Below are positions 1 through 9,932 of a stretch of DNA of 64,000 nucleotides, in pieces. Position 1 is the first letter of the stretch; every line of letters starts with the position of its first letter. A model generated the notes under the pieces. It was not told the DNA's origin, did no database searches, and saw only the letters and a list, made by a program, of their open reading frames with translations. The position numbers and the translations under genes were made by a program. Source of the stretch: Salinimicrobium marinum. Its GTDB lineage: Bacteria; Bacteroidota; Bacteroidia; Flavobacteriales; Flavobacteriaceae. The stretch is taken from the NCBI RefSeq assembly GCF_014651535.1, contig NZ_BMXB01000008.1, positions 106,853 through 170,852 on the forward strand, read 5' to 3'.

Positions 1-98
1 TAAATAATAGTTTTTTCATTATTGTTTTTATTAAGAAGTAAAAATAAAAAATGCGCCCTAAATACAAGGCGCATTTCAAATATATCATGAATTTGGCA

Positions 99-1235
99 TT
101 AGAACCAGCTTGTTACAGTATTTACAATTGTAGATCTAATCTCACGGTTTGCGCCTGCAGCAAGGGCTATAGAAACAAACAGACCAATCATAGCGTAGGC
201 GAAATCACGGAAGATCATTTTCCCGGCTCTCTTACGGTGTTTTTTACCTTTCTTGGTTCTGGCAAGACTTACGGCTATTTCACGTCCCCCTATGACCCCA
301 AGGAAAACCCAGGTGGTACTCATAGGAACGGTACTGATGAATAATTTGTAGATAAGCAGAATCACGTAGGTTGCATCGATCAAAGTTGCTGCCCGGACAT
401 CGGATATTCTGGCTTTTTCACTTACTACTTCCTGAATCTTGTCACCCCTTAAGTAAAACAACAGCCCCAACCCTATAAAAATAGTAAGAGCAAAAATGAT
501 GAACTGAAAAAGGTCCAACTGCCTTGGCAGGAATACCGCAATGTTGGCACCATCCTGCATCACCCAAACTCCCCAAAGGGTACCACTCACTACCCATTGA
601 ACTATGTTCCAACTCTGGTTAAATTTCCGGCTTTTGAAGTATTTTTTAATCAGGTTATAAGAAAAATACCATACCAGGAAAGAAAGTATAAAGGCCATGA
701 TATAACCTGTCCAACTCTTCCAAACCACAGAAGTAATCCCGGAGGTATCGGCACTAAAAACACTTAAAATAAGGAAGGTAGTGGATACCGGCATCTTCAT
801 ACGGGTAAGGATCAACAACACCAGCGGCGCTATGATCTGGAAAAAGCTGAAATTCTCGGGGTGCGGATATTTCGTAGTTCCATCGGGATTGAGTAAACGC
901 TGATAGGTCACATCCCCATCATAGTAAAACCAACTCCAGGTGACTACGGAGAGGAAAATGAAGCCGATAAACAACCACATGACCCACCATTTCTTAGTTT
1001 TATTACTTTCAATAAAAGTTCCCAAAGACTGGATACTGTCATTAGCTACCGTAGCGTAGGCAGCAAAAAAGAAACCGAGCCACATTCCTGCCTGCCCATA
1101 TCCCGTTAACACTCCTGCCAACACCAGTCCTATGATAACGATCGCGAGGAAAGTTTTCTCCTGAACCATAAAATCCAGGACATTCAAATAAGGCCTGTTT
1201 CTTTTTGTACGTTTAAACTTCTTGGTTTTTGCCAT
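99..1235 (-). CDS. Pit-like inorganic phosphate transporter family membrane protein
   Basis: A 378-residue integral membrane protein with about nine hydrophobic segments after a Lys/Arg-rich cytoplasmic N-terminus. Two inverted copies of a Pit-type signature can be seen: ANDSIQSLGTF near residue 64 and QDGANI near residue 226, and the matching PVSTTF and VPMSTTW motifs. These resemble the GANDxANxxGT and PVSTTH motifs of the PiT phosphate/sulphate permease family, so a cation-coupled anion permease of the inner membrane is likely. Divergence from classical PitA (Ser/Gln in the first motif) leaves the substrate open. It is a monocistronic minus-strand gene, separated from the next gene upstream by a 330-bp gap holding that gene's terminator. 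Confidence 0.7.
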   Translation of the reverse strand: MAKTKKFKRTKRNRPYLNVLDFMVQEKTFLAIVIIGLVLAGVLTGYGQAGMWLGFFFAAYATVANDSIQSLGTFIESNKTKKWWVMWLFIGFIFLSVVTWSWFYYDGDVTYQRLLNPDGTTKYPHPENFSFFQIIAPLVLLILTRMKMPVSTTFLILSVFSADTSGITSVVWKSWTGYIMAFILSFLVWYFSYNLIKKYFKSRKFNQSWNIVQWVVSGTLWGVWVMQDGANIAVFLPRQLDLFQFIIFALTIFIGLGLLFYLRGDKIQEVVSEKARISDVRAATLIDATYVILLIYKLFISTVPMSTTWVFLGVIGGREIAVSLARTKKGKKHRKRAGKMIFRDFAYAMIGLFVSIALAAGANREIRSTIVNTVTSWF

Positions 1236-1456
1236 TTAAATTATATGTAAAAATGAATAAGCGTTCATCAGATAACGAGATTTTCTGGCCTCATTTCCGG
1301 GGTGCAATATTAAAAACTAATCGTATGAATTCTAAAATCTAATGTTGTGTAATTGTTAAGTTACCTTTAAATCAATATTTCCCGAAGTTAGCCAAAAATG
1401 AAGAAATCGTAAAACTTACTACTCCTAGTATAATTTTTCCTAAAAGCCATAAAAAA

Positions 1457-1555
1457 AAGCTGTTTAAAAACTGAATTTATGATCTTAAAGTGCTTCAACA
1501 CAAGCGCCAAAAATAACATAAAAAGTTCTTAAACAGCCTGTACTTTTTACAGTAC
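1457..1555 (-). terminator. Terminator with an unusually long structured loop after the barrel gene
   Basis: On the minus strand, just after the stop at 1566, comes a small stem GTACT/AGTAC (1540-1555). It is followed by a main stem of at least nine perfect pairs (1529-1537 with 1459-1467) that ends in a run of eight T (minus strand). The 60-nt loop contains a further six-pair hairpin around 1489-1508. The rest of the 1236-1565 gap shows no gene. The same bipartite layout recurs after typA. Confidence 0.6.
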
Positions 1556-1565
1556 TTAATTTATT

Positions 1566-3281
1566 TTAAAAATCAAATTTATAGGTTATTCCACCCATTA
1601 CCTGTAAGCCAAGTACCGGGAAATCCATCCATCGTTCGTAATTATTGCCTAATAAATTATTTCCCCTTACAAATGCAGAAAGCTGCTCATTAAAGCGGTA
1701 ACCAAGGTTGACATTAAGATCCGCATAGCTGTCGAGACTCACTACCCTGGAGTTGATTGTAAGTTCTGTTGAATTAGTAGAAAAATAATCTTTTCGCTCC
1801 CCTACAATGAATAAATTCGTTCCTGCATACAATTTTTCGGTAATCTGGAAATCTCCAAGTAAAGAAACTTTAAAATCGGGCAGGTTCCAGGCTTCTCCTT
1901 CTTCATCGGTATCATATATGAAATATTCTCCGTTAAGACCTAAAGTTACATTCCTGTTTACCTCAACGTTCAATTCCCCGTAACCGGAAATCGTGTTGAC
2001 CCTGTCATATACTACCTCGAATGAATTTCCGTAGCTGTACTCTTCCAAATTATTTTCACTTACATCTACAGGATTGCTTCTGAAAAGCGGTTTGTAATCC
2101 TCCGTTTTATATTTGGCGCGAACATTATATCCTACAGAATTGGTAAGTTTTCCTTTACCTCCAAAATACAGATCGTACTGCTGATCTGTCGGCTGAATCT
2201 CCAGAGTTGGAGAGATAAAAGGATTCTCCTGCGCAAACTGATAGTAGGTGTTTTGCCTAAGTTCTCCCTCTAATCCTGCATACGCCACCAGATATTCCCC
2301 GGCAAGCCTATAGCTGGCAGTTACCTGCGGATATAAATAGACTCCGCTGTCACTGTTCTCCAAATCCTGACTGTAATACACTGCGGCTCCAAGATTAAGA
2401 GTAAGGTCATCCCGAAGCACTACCAGGCTGGAGCTAAGTCCCAAATTTAAAAATCCGTAGTTGATTCCTTCTTCCGTTAGGAAGTTTCGGTCAAAGCTAC
2501 CTCCCACATAATCCAGGATGAGGTTAGTATGGAACAGCTCGCCTCCAATAGGGATCTCCAGCTCTGGTTTTACTGTTAAATGATGTTCTGCTGTGCTGTA
2601 GGAGTCTCCTGTGAACCGGTATTTGGCTTCTGCGCTGTCGAAGAAAGAATCATCGAAATTAAGCTCTCCTCCTACATACACGCTAAAATAATTTTGCTGA
2701 GGATCTGAAGGCGCTTCAGTACGATAACCCTCAGGAACTCCATACCAGTTAAAAAGCCTGTGCTCTGCTCCAAAATCAGTATTCCAAGACATATTTCTCT
2801 TCCTTGAAGTATAATTAAGGTCCAATTCGGTATCATAGTATTTATCGTCGAAGTTCACTTCTTCAATTCCTCCCTGCGATGAATTGTGAGCAAAGAAAAT
2901 TCCGAAATTATCGGTTCTGTTTACCTCTAGATTGCTGTAGAATTCTGCCAGTAAACTGGTGTAACTTCCGGCAGCAAAGGTGGCATAATTATCATAGATC
3001 TCTACAGGCCGCTCCCGTTCCACATTCGTAGCACGTCCTTTAGCGGGCGCAAAAGTTGAAGCTACCGGAACAGAAAAGATGCTGTACTGCACCTGTTTTT
3101 TCTCAAGGTTTATAGAATCTGCTATAGAAGGGGTTTCCCTTACTTTAAAAGCATCGTTTACACTTGGGGTATATGGTTTAACAACCTCGACTGTCTCGCT
3201 GCCCAGATCCTGCGAAAAAACAGCTCCTGTGATTAAAAACAGCATGATGAATACACTATTCCTTATTGAAATATTTTGCAT
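1566..3281 (-). CDS. Outer-membrane beta-barrel protein (TonB-dependent-receptor-like, without plug)
   Basis: 571 residues with a signal peptide ending around FSQD (residues 1-24). The N-terminal linker contains TVEVVKPYTPSV, and the rest is dominated by alternating amphipathic beta strands ending in the aromatic C-terminus YKFDF typical of outer-membrane barrels. There is no plug domain, so it is not a classical TonB receptor, although such proteins are often annotated that way in Flavobacteria. It lies 31 bp downstream of the large TPR gene on the same strand, so the two are very probably co-transcribed and may form an envelope assembly. Function unknown; the structural class is clear from the repeated strand pattern. 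Confidence 0.65.
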   Translation of the reverse strand: MQNISIRNSVFIMLFLITGAVFSQDLGSETVEVVKPYTPSVNDAFKVRETPSIADSINLEKKQVQYSIFSVPVASTFAPAKGRATNVERERPVEIYDNYATFAAGSYTSLLAEFYSNLEVNRTDNFGIFFAHNSSQGGIEEVNFDDKYYDTELDLNYTSRKRNMSWNTDFGAEHRLFNWYGVPEGYRTEAPSDPQQNYFSVYVGGELNFDDSFFDSAEAKYRFTGDSYSTAEHHLTVKPELEIPIGGELFHTNLILDYVGGSFDRNFLTEEGINYGFLNLGLSSSLVVLRDDLTLNLGAAVYYSQDLENSDSGVYLYPQVTASYRLAGEYLVAYAGLEGELRQNTYYQFAQENPFISPTLEIQPTDQQYDLYFGGKGKLTNSVGYNVRAKYKTEDYKPLFRSNPVDVSENNLEEYSYGNSFEVVYDRVNTISGYGELNVEVNRNVTLGLNGEYFIYDTDEEGEAWNLPDFKVSLLGDFQITEKLYAGTNLFIVGERKDYFSTNSTELTINSRVVSLDSYADLNVNLGYRFNEQLSAFVRGNNLLGNNYERWMDFPVLGLQVMGGITYKFDF

Positions 3282-3312
3282 ATGGCCAGACTTAAGTTTT
3301 TTTTATAGATAA

Positions 3313-6300
3313 TTAGTTATTGGGTTGTACAGAAGCATTGGTTTTTGCTTCTTCCGCTTTGATTCGTGCCAGTTCTTTTCTCGCCTGCTCTACTTCACCC
3401 GGGAAATTGGAGAAATTCTTTATCACATTTTCCAGGATGTAAGTAGCCTGATAAGAATCTCCTAACTGATAAAAGTTCTTGGCCATTACCTGCAGCCCTT
3501 TGACCCCGTATAATTTGTAACTGGAATATTCTTTCGTTAGCTTTTGAATTACCTCATTGGAAGCCTGATAATTTCCTGCTTTGTTTTTGAAATAGGCATC
3601 GTAATAAAGTGCTTCTGCCGCCAGTTCTCCTGTTGCAGTTTTCTGAATTTCTGCATAAGCTTCTTTGGCTTTTGCTTCATTGCCCGATTGCATGGCTACT
3701 CTTGCAATGATTACCTGTGCATCATTTTTCACTTTACTATCTATCCCCGGATTTTGTAACACCTGCTGCGCATATTGCTCTGCCTTGCTGAAATTCTCAA
3801 GTTCAAGATGAGACTTCATCAGGTTGGAAAGTGCAAAAATCTTGTTTTGAGAATTTTCAGCTTCATTGGCCAATCTTTCAAGTACCGGAAGCGCATCATC
3901 ATATCTTCTGTTTTCAAGATAGATCTGCGATAAACTAGCCAACGCCTGCTCGGTAAACTCGGTACGTTCCTTGTTGATCACAAATTGATAATGTGGAATA
4001 GCATCCTGCTTCCTGTCATTCCTGAAGTATAACTGAGCGAGGTAGAAATTACTTTTCACCGCATGAATTCCATTCGGAAAAGAAGAAAGGTACTTTTCAA
4101 ATCCGCGCATTGCCTGCTCGTTATTGTTCTGTAAATACTGGTTTTCGGCAGCTTCATAAGTGGTGTTATCAAGATCTGCATCGGTTACTTCCACAAAATC
4201 AATATCCTTCACCCAGGTAGCATATTCATCTGTCCTTTCAAGATCAATGTAAATAAGTCGGGCGGTTTGAACTCCCTGAACAGCTTCAGGAGAATTGGGA
4301 TATTCACTTACCACTCTTTTCAATTTCTCAAGAGCATTGTTCCCCTGGTCATTGTTGTAATAGATCAATCCCTGTTTCAGTAAAGCTTTTGGTACATAAG
4401 AACTTCCTGGAACATCACGAATAAGCCTGTCATAGGCATTAACCCCTTCAGAAGTATTGTTCATCGCCACATAAGTATTCCCTAATTCATACAACGCATC
4501 ATCACGATACGAAGAGCGCGGGAAACTTCGGGCAAATTGATTAAGCGCATCAATTTTGGTGTCATTTCTATCTACAAATCCATAGCTTATTGCTTTTTGG
4601 AAAGCTGCATAATCACTGTCTGCCCCTCCCATTTCCACTGCTTTATTATAAGCTTCCATGGCAGGCCAGTAGCTGCTGTTCACGAAATGGCTATCCCCCA
4701 ATCTCACATATGCGTCATTGCGACGAGTTTTATCATTGGCCGTTTTTTCTGCATACCTTTTAAAATATTCGATGGCGCGGTTATAATCGCGTTGTTTAAA
4801 ATAGGCATACCCAATATTGTAATCGAGATTTTCTCTTTCAGAAACACCCTGTGCCCCGCTCATTCCGGAAAATTCACGGTAGCCGATCAATGCTTCCTGA
4901 TGTTTATTGAGATTGAAATCACTTTCTGCTTTCCAGAAAGTTGCAAGTGCGGTGAATTTAGGATCACGACGTTCACTCAACGACCTTTCAAACATTTCAT
5001 TTGCCCCCCGGAAATCTCCTTCCTCAAACAATTCAAGTCCGCGGTAAAAAGCCACTTTTTGATATACTACATTATTCTGGAAATCGCGGTTCCCCTGAAG
5101 CAAACGCATTGCCTCTTCAAAGTTTCGGGAAGTAATAAAGGAATCGATCAAAAGATCCTGAATCTCATCTTTTGCAGGCGAATCAGGATATTCTTCCAAA
5201 TACCCCATCAATACCTGCGGCACGCTTTCATAGCTGTTCCCAATTTCGTAGCTCAGTTTCGCATAATTTAAAGAAGCATCTGCCTTAATTTCCTCATTAA
5301 AATCCATTTCACCGGCATTTTTGAAGGCATTGAGAGCCTGCTGTTTTTTATCGGTCTTTAAATAGGATTGAGCTAAATGGTAATATGCATTCTGGGCTAC
5401 TGCATCATTTCCTTCAATTATTTTATTAAATTCTGAAATGGCATTTTCGAAATCTCCCTGCTGAAAATAGGCATAACCCAATTGATAATAATCGGTATTG
5501 TCCCATTTCCCACGTTGCCCGTTATATTCTTTCAGGTAAGGAATGGCTTTTTCGTATTCCCCTAAGTTGAAATAACTTTCTCCAATAATCTTATTCAATT
5601 CTGATCGCTCCAAACGGTTTGCCCGTGGCAGTTGTTCCAAAGCAGAATCTATAGCATTCTGGAAATTTCCATTTCTGAAGTTCATGTCACTTTCGAAGTA
5701 AGACAGGTCTTCCTGATATCTTGTGTCGCCTTTCACTTCCTCAAAAAGCTCATTAGCTTCTTCATAATTATCACCTTCATATGCCATGAATCCCAGATAA
5801 TAGGTAGCCTGTGATCCGTATTCCTTAGAATCCTGAACCCGGCTTAAATAATTTCTGGCTTCATCGTACTGGTTGGCCTTGAAATAAGCATATCCGTTAT
5901 TGAAGTAAAACTGCCGGATTTCTTTCCGGCTTAAATTGCTTTGATCTACCCTTTCATACCACCTCCGGGCAAGGGAATAATTTCCGTTATCAAAATAGTA
6001 ATTCGCCACATCAGAAAAGGCCGAATTTCTTTTGGTACTGGTGGGGTAACGTTCCACAAAGTCTTCCATTAACTGGTCTGCACCCTGTTGCTTAAGCCGT
6101 ATGGCTGCATTTGCAATATAATAAGCTGCGTCTGCTTCGATCTTTTCATCCTTTGCCTCGTCTTTTACTTTTTCAAACAATCTTTGAGAAGCCAAATACT
6201 GGCGATTGTTATAAAGTTCAAGCGCACGGTTATAATCTACCAGTTCATTGGTATGAATAGCAGATTGTTGTGGAAAAACCGAAACGGATAAAAAGAGAAA

Positions 6301-6333
6301 AACAACAAAAAAGAAAGTTTTGCTATGTATCAT
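3313..6333 (-). CDS. Large periplasmic tetratricopeptide-repeat protein
   Basis: About 1006 residues from the chosen start. A signal peptide (hydrophobic [14 protein letters not shown], cleavage near FPQQ) is followed by roughly 25 TPR units covering almost the whole chain, for example ALELYNNRQYLASQRLFEKV and YYLAQLYFRNDRKQDAIPHY. TPR solenoids are protein-binding scaffolds, and the signal peptide puts this one in the periplasm or at the outer membrane. The start at 6333 is preferred over the in-frame ATG at 6363, because a canonical TATCTTTG promoter element (6361-6368, minus strand) overlaps that ATG and the signal peptide begins only at the second Met. It is first in an operon with the beta-barrel gene. 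YbgF-like/Tol-Pal annotations are common for such proteins, but nothing here fixes a partner. Confidence 0.75.
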   Translation of the reverse strand: MIHSKTFFFVVFLFLSVSVFPQQSAIHTNELVDYNRALELYNNRQYLASQRLFEKVKDEAKDEKIEADAAYYIANAAIRLKQQGADQLMEDFVERYPTSTKRNSAFSDVANYYFDNGNYSLARRWYERVDQSNLSRKEIRQFYFNNGYAYFKANQYDEARNYLSRVQDSKEYGSQATYYLGFMAYEGDNYEEANELFEEVKGDTRYQEDLSYFESDMNFRNGNFQNAIDSALEQLPRANRLERSELNKIIGESYFNLGEYEKAIPYLKEYNGQRGKWDNTDYYQLGYAYFQQGDFENAISEFNKIIEGNDAVAQNAYYHLAQSYLKTDKKQQALNAFKNAGEMDFNEEIKADASLNYAKLSYEIGNSYESVPQVLMGYLEEYPDSPAKDEIQDLLIDSFITSRNFEEAMRLLQGNRDFQNNVVYQKVAFYRGLELFEEGDFRGANEMFERSLSERRDPKFTALATFWKAESDFNLNKHQEALIGYREFSGMSGAQGVSERENLDYNIGYAYFKQRDYNRAIEYFKRYAEKTANDKTRRNDAYVRLGDSHFVNSSYWPAMEAYNKAVEMGGADSDYAAFQKAISYGFVDRNDTKIDALNQFARSFPRSSYRDDALYELGNTYVAMNNTSEGVNAYDRLIRDVPGSSYVPKALLKQGLIYYNNDQGNNALEKLKRVVSEYPNSPEAVQGVQTARLIYIDLERTDEYATWVKDIDFVEVTDADLDNTTYEAAENQYLQNNNEQAMRGFEKYLSSFPNGIHAVKSNFYLAQLYFRNDRKQDAIPHYQFVINKERTEFTEQALASLSQIYLENRRYDDALPVLERLANEAENSQNKIFALSNLMKSHLELENFSKAEQYAQQVLQNPGIDSKVKNDAQVIIARVAMQSGNEAKAKEAYAEIQKTATGELAAEALYYDAYFKNKAGNYQASNEVIQKLTKEYSSYKLYGVKGLQVMAKNFYQLGDSYQATYILENVIKNFSNFPGEVEQARKELARIKAEEAKTNASVQPNN

Positions 6334-6360
6334 TCGTAGTTTTAAAATTTGTTGATGATT

Positions 6361-6368
6361 CAAAGATA
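6361..6368 (-). promoter_or_regulatory. Bacteroidota -7 element for the TPR/barrel operon
   Basis: The minus strand reads TATCTTTG, an exact match to the TAnnTTTG consensus, 28 nt before the ATG at 6333. No convincing TTTG -33 element is seen at the usual spacing. Confidence 0.55.
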
Positions 6369-6535
6369 AAAGAAACTCTCTCTTAAAACGTCTCTCCCGC
6401 TGAATATATTATACGGAACAGTAAAATGAGGAAACGCGCAGGATTAACGGCAGAAATTTATTCTGTAAGAATGGCAACACAACATATTATATTTACGTTC
6501 ACTTTCTTACTTTTACCTCACAAAAAAATATCTTC

Positions 6536-7219
6536 ATGTCTCAAACGGTTTTAAGATTAAAAGACGCTGCAATTTACCAGAGAGAGAGCCTCATTCTTTC
6601 TGAAGTCAATATTGAAATCAAAAAAGGGGAATTTGTTTATCTCATCGGAAAAACCGGAACCGGTAAAAGTAGCTTCATGAAAACCCTCTACGGAGACCTT
6701 CCATTGACTGAAGGTGAAGGGAGCATTGTGGATTACGATCTACGCTCACTGAAAGAAAAAGAAATTCCGTTTTTACGCCGGAAGCTGGGGGTGGTATTTC
6801 AGGATTTCAAACTGCTCAACGACCGGAATGTAAGGGACAACCTGCTTTTCGTCCTTAAAGCTACCGGGTGGAAAGACAAACAGGCCATGGACAACAGGAT
6901 AGAAGAAGTCCTTGGAAAAGTGGGAATGAAGACCAAAGGATTTAAGAATCCATATCAACTATCGGGTGGGGAACAGCAGCGCATCGCCATTGCCCGCGCC
7001 CTGCTCAATGACCCTGAATTGATCCTGGCAGATGAGCCTACCGGAAACCTGGATCCACAGACGTCTGTGGAAGTCATGGAAGTCCTGCAGGCCATCAGCA
7101 ACAACGGAAACACTATTCTTATGGCCACGCACGATTATGCACTGCTTCTGAAGTATCCTTCAAAAACCCTTAAATGCGACGGACAAAAAGTATTTGAGGT
7201 GGTACAGAAAAATGTATGA
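6536..7219 (+). CDS. ftsE: Cell-division ABC ATPase FtsE
   Basis: 227 residues, the full length for FtsE. Walker A GKTGTGKS lies at 38-45, the Q-loop VFQD at about 87-90, the ABC signature LSGGEQQR at 142-149, Walker B LILADEP at 162-168 and the switch His in ATHD near 198. FtsE works with the membrane protein FtsX to couple ATP hydrolysis to activation of septal peptidoglycan hydrolases. No ftsX neighbour is seen here; in Bacteroidota the two genes are often unlinked. LolD-like ATPases share these motifs, but the short N-terminus and the VFQDFKLL context favour FtsE. It is divergent from the TPR operon and transcribed alone. Confidence 0.8.
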   Translation: MSQTVLRLKDAAIYQRESLILSEVNIEIKKGEFVYLIGKTGTGKSSFMKTLYGDLPLTEGEGSIVDYDLRSLKEKEIPFLRRKLGVVFQDFKLLNDRNVRDNLLFVLKATGWKDKQAMDNRIEEVLGKVGMKTKGFKNPYQLSGGEQQRIAIARALLNDPELILADEPTGNLDPQTSVEVMEVLQAISNNGNTILMATHDYALLLKYPSKTLKCDGQKVFEVVQKNV

Positions 7220-7416
7220 TCTCAATTTCTAAAGAAGAAAAAAGTAAAAAACTGACTTTGAATAAACAGATGCTGAAATAAATTCAGCATGAAAAACGGT
7301 TTGAAGATTCCCAAACCTTCACTTAAAAAATACTGAAACAGTAGATCTTTTCTAACATAAAACCCATTCGAATAAAAATATTTTCGTGTTCTTATAAATA
7401 ATCAGAGGTCTAATTT

Positions 7417-7683
7417 CTAATTTTTCACCTCCTCCCTGGCAGGTTCATCTTTTCGGTTAATGAACAGGTAATAGGCATTTATTAAAACTATTGCAGCGTT
7501 AGTAACTGCCACCGGCCAGGCATCCAGTAAAAATCCGTAGGCGACGAAAAGAATACATCCAAGGCTGTTAATGTACCTTAGGGTGGTGATGTTTCTCATC
7601 ATAAAGGAGAGCAGCAGAAAAAAAGAAGCTGCATATCCAATCCATTCAACATAAGATATTCCGAATAGTTCCATAAAGATCAA
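7417..7683 (-). CDS. YgjV-like small inner-membrane protein
   Basis: 88 residues with three hydrophobic helices (about 9-27, 36-52 and 57-75) and a charged C-terminal tail. The pattern YIGYAASFFLLLSFMMRN...LRYINSLGC.LFVAYGFLLDAWPVAVTNA matches the YgjV (Imp-YgjV) family of small bacterial membrane proteins, distantly reminiscent of half-SWEET transporters. Function is not established for the family. A Met at residue 4 is an equally good start. It lies between ftsE (convergent) and the typA terminator and seems to be monocistronic. Confidence 0.6.
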   Translation of the reverse strand: MIFMELFGISYVEWIGYAASFFLLLSFMMRNITTLRYINSLGCILFVAYGFLLDAWPVAVTNAAIVLINAYYLFINRKDEPAREEVKN

Positions 7684-7699
7684 TTATAAATTATTTCAA

Positions 7700-7807
7700 A
7701 AAAAAAGCTGTCAAAAATTGCATCTTTGTCCCGTATGAACACTTTGCAAATCTTTGACAGCCTAATTTATATAATTACTTCTAAAAATTTGTACTTTTTA
7801 AACAGTA
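7700..7807 (-). terminator. Bipartite terminator after typA
   Basis: On the minus strand after the typA stop comes a small GTACT/AGTAC stem (7791-7807), then a nine-pair stem formed by 7753-7761 and 7707-7715, ending in ten T. The 37-nt loop contains a second TTGCA/TGCAA pairing. The architecture, including the small leading stem, repeats that at 1457-1555. Confidence 0.65.
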
Positions 7808-7815
7808 CTTCGTTT

Positions 7816-9615
7816 TTACATGATCTTATTCCTTTTACGGTCGTTTTCTGTAAGGTAGATTTTTCTTAGACGTAGGAAGTTTGGTGTTACCTCAACATAT
7901 TCATCTTTCTGAATATATTCCAAAGCCTCTTCAAGAGAGAATTTTATTGCAGGAACGATCTTCGCTTTATCATCTGCTCCAGAAGAACGTACGTTAGAAA
8001 GCTTTTTGGTTTTGGTAATGTTCACTACCATATCATCCTGACGTGAATTCTCTCCAATCACCTGACCTTCGTAGATATCCTCTCCCGGATCTACAAAAAA
8101 CTTACCTCTATCCTGTAGTTTATCGATAGAATAAGGAATAGCTTTCCCTTTTTCCATAGAAACCAAAGAACCGTTCTGGCGCTCGGGGATTCCACCTTTT
8201 AAAGGCTGGTATTCTTTGAAACGGTGAGCCATAATAGCCTCACCTGCAGTCGCTGTAAGCAACTGGTTACGTAAACCAATAATTCCGCGGGAAGGGATCA
8301 TGAACTGAATAGTCATTCTGTCTCCTTTTCCTTCCATGCTAAGCATCTCCCCTTTTCTCATGGTCACCATCTCAACCGCTTTTCCTGAAACATCTTCCGG
8401 AAGGTCAATGGTCAATTCTTCAATCGGCTCACATTTTACTCCGTCAATTTCTCTAATGATAACCTGTGGCTGTCCAATCTGCATTTCATAGCCTTCTCTT
8501 CTCATCGTTTCGATCAATACCGAAAGGTGCAATACACCACGACCAAAAACAAGAAATTTATCTGCACTGTCAGTTTCGTTTACACGAAGTGCCAGGTTTT
8601 TTTCAAGTTCTTTCATCAGGCGGTCTTTTATGTGCCTTGAAGTCACGAATTTTCCGTCTTTTCCGAAGAAAGGGGAATCGTTAATAGTGAACAACATACT
8701 CATGGTAGGTTCATCTATCGCAATAGTCTTTAATCCTTCTGGATTTTCAATATCGGCAACAGTATCTCCAATCTCAAAACCTTCCAATCCCACGATCGCA
8801 CAAATATCTCCTGCCTGTACTTCTTCAATTTTTCTTCTTCCCAGACCTTCAAAAGTATGAAGTTCCTTTATTTTTGTTTTTTTGATGCTTCCGTCACGTT
8901 TTACAAGTGCAACCTGCATTCCTTCTTTCAAAATCCCTCGTTGAAGACGCCCAATAGCGATCCTTCCGGTAAAGGAAGAAAAGTCAAGGGATGTGATCAA
9001 CATTTGAGGAGATCCTTCTTCGATTTTTGGCGCAGGAATATGTGCTATTACCATATCAAGCAATGGCTCAATATTTTTGGTTTCGTTTCTCCAGTCATCG
9101 CTCATCCAGTTGTTCTTTGCAGAACCATAAACGGTTGGGAAATCCAATTGCCACTCTTCAGCACCAAGTTCGAACATAAGGTCAAAGACCTTTTCGTGAA
9201 CTTCTTCGGGAGTACAATTCTCCTTGTCCACTTTATTTATTACAACACAAGGCTTCAATCCAAGATCGATCGCTTTTTGCAGTACGAACCTTGTTTGAGG
9301 CATTGGGCCTTCAAAGGCATCTACCAAAAGTAAAACCCCGTCTGCCATATTCAATACCCGCTCTACTTCCCCACCAAAATCGGCGTGACCAGGAGTATCG
9401 ATAATATTAATTTTTGTGTCTTTGTAAACAACCGAAACGTTTTTGGAGGTGATGGTAATTCCACGTTCCCGCTCCAGGTCGTTGTTATCAAGGATAAGAT
9501 CCCCGGTATTTTCGTTTTCCCTGAAAAGTTGACAATGGTACATAATTTTATCTACCAGAGTAGTTTTTCCGTGGTCAACGTGTGCGATAATCGCAATGTT
9601 TTTAATAGATGTCAT
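7816..9615 (-). CDS. typA: Ribosome-binding translational GTPase TypA/BipA
   Basis: 599 residues, the normal family length. The G motifs are complete: AHVDHGKT at 11-18, RGITI switch I at 51-55, DTPGH at 73-77 and NKVD at 127-130. The EF-G-like domains and the BipA-specific C-terminus follow, with IPSRGIIGLRNQLLTAT near 440. TypA is a cytoplasmic GTPase that binds ribosomes and helps 50S assembly and growth under stress or at low temperature. It has its own promoter (TACCTTTG on the minus strand, 9640-9647) and a strong terminator, so it is a single-gene unit. Confidence 0.95.
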   Translation of the reverse strand: MTSIKNIAIIAHVDHGKTTLVDKIMYHCQLFRENENTGDLILDNNDLERERGITITSKNVSVVYKDTKINIIDTPGHADFGGEVERVLNMADGVLLLVDAFEGPMPQTRFVLQKAIDLGLKPCVVINKVDKENCTPEEVHEKVFDLMFELGAEEWQLDFPTVYGSAKNNWMSDDWRNETKNIEPLLDMVIAHIPAPKIEEGSPQMLITSLDFSSFTGRIAIGRLQRGILKEGMQVALVKRDGSIKKTKIKELHTFEGLGRRKIEEVQAGDICAIVGLEGFEIGDTVADIENPEGLKTIAIDEPTMSMLFTINDSPFFGKDGKFVTSRHIKDRLMKELEKNLALRVNETDSADKFLVFGRGVLHLSVLIETMRREGYEMQIGQPQVIIREIDGVKCEPIEELTIDLPEDVSGKAVEMVTMRKGEMLSMEGKGDRMTIQFMIPSRGIIGLRNQLLTATAGEAIMAHRFKEYQPLKGGIPERQNGSLVSMEKGKAIPYSIDKLQDRGKFFVDPGEDIYEGQVIGENSRQDDMVVNITKTKKLSNVRSSGADDKAKIVPAIKFSLEEALEYIQKDEYVEVTPNFLRLRKIYLTENDRKRNKIM

Positions 9616-9639
9616 ATAAACGCCTGATTTTTAAGGCTG

Positions 9640-9647
9640 CAAAGGTA
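9640..9647 (-). promoter_or_regulatory. -7 element of the typA promoter
   Basis: The minus strand reads TACCTTTG (consensus TAnnTTTG), 25 nt before the typA ATG. The 9616-9932 gap holds only this promoter and the kdsA promoter. Confidence 0.55.
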
Positions 9648-9908
9648 CGTTTATTTTTTTCGAAAAAAACAGCCTCATGCTGAATTCTTTTCAATTTATT
9701 ATTCAACATACAATTTTGACTATCAGTTAATTATCTTGTTGCAAACCTTAACTCTTTTAAAACCAATAAACTTAGGTGGTCTCCTGCCTTATATTGTTTT
9801 TCTTAGATGTCAATAAGAATAAAGAACTGCAAAATCTGAATAGCTGTTCATTTTAAATAAAAACCCACAGAATTTAAAGCAGAGAATCGGCAGAAATTGT
9901 AAAAAAAG

Positions 9909-9916
9909 TATCTTTG
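9909..9916 (+). promoter_or_regulatory. -7 element of the kdsA promoter
   Basis: TATCTTTG, an exact TAnnTTTG match, 17 nt before the kdsA start codon. The -33 region is weak. Confidence 0.55.
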
Positions 9917-9932
9917 TTCTAAATTTTGTACT

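Noticed and set aside
4537..5271. A 244-codon plus-strand open frame
   Set aside because: It lies wholly antisense to the TPR gene, with low-complexity hydrophobic composition typical of a shadow frame, and has no ribosome-binding site or family pattern.
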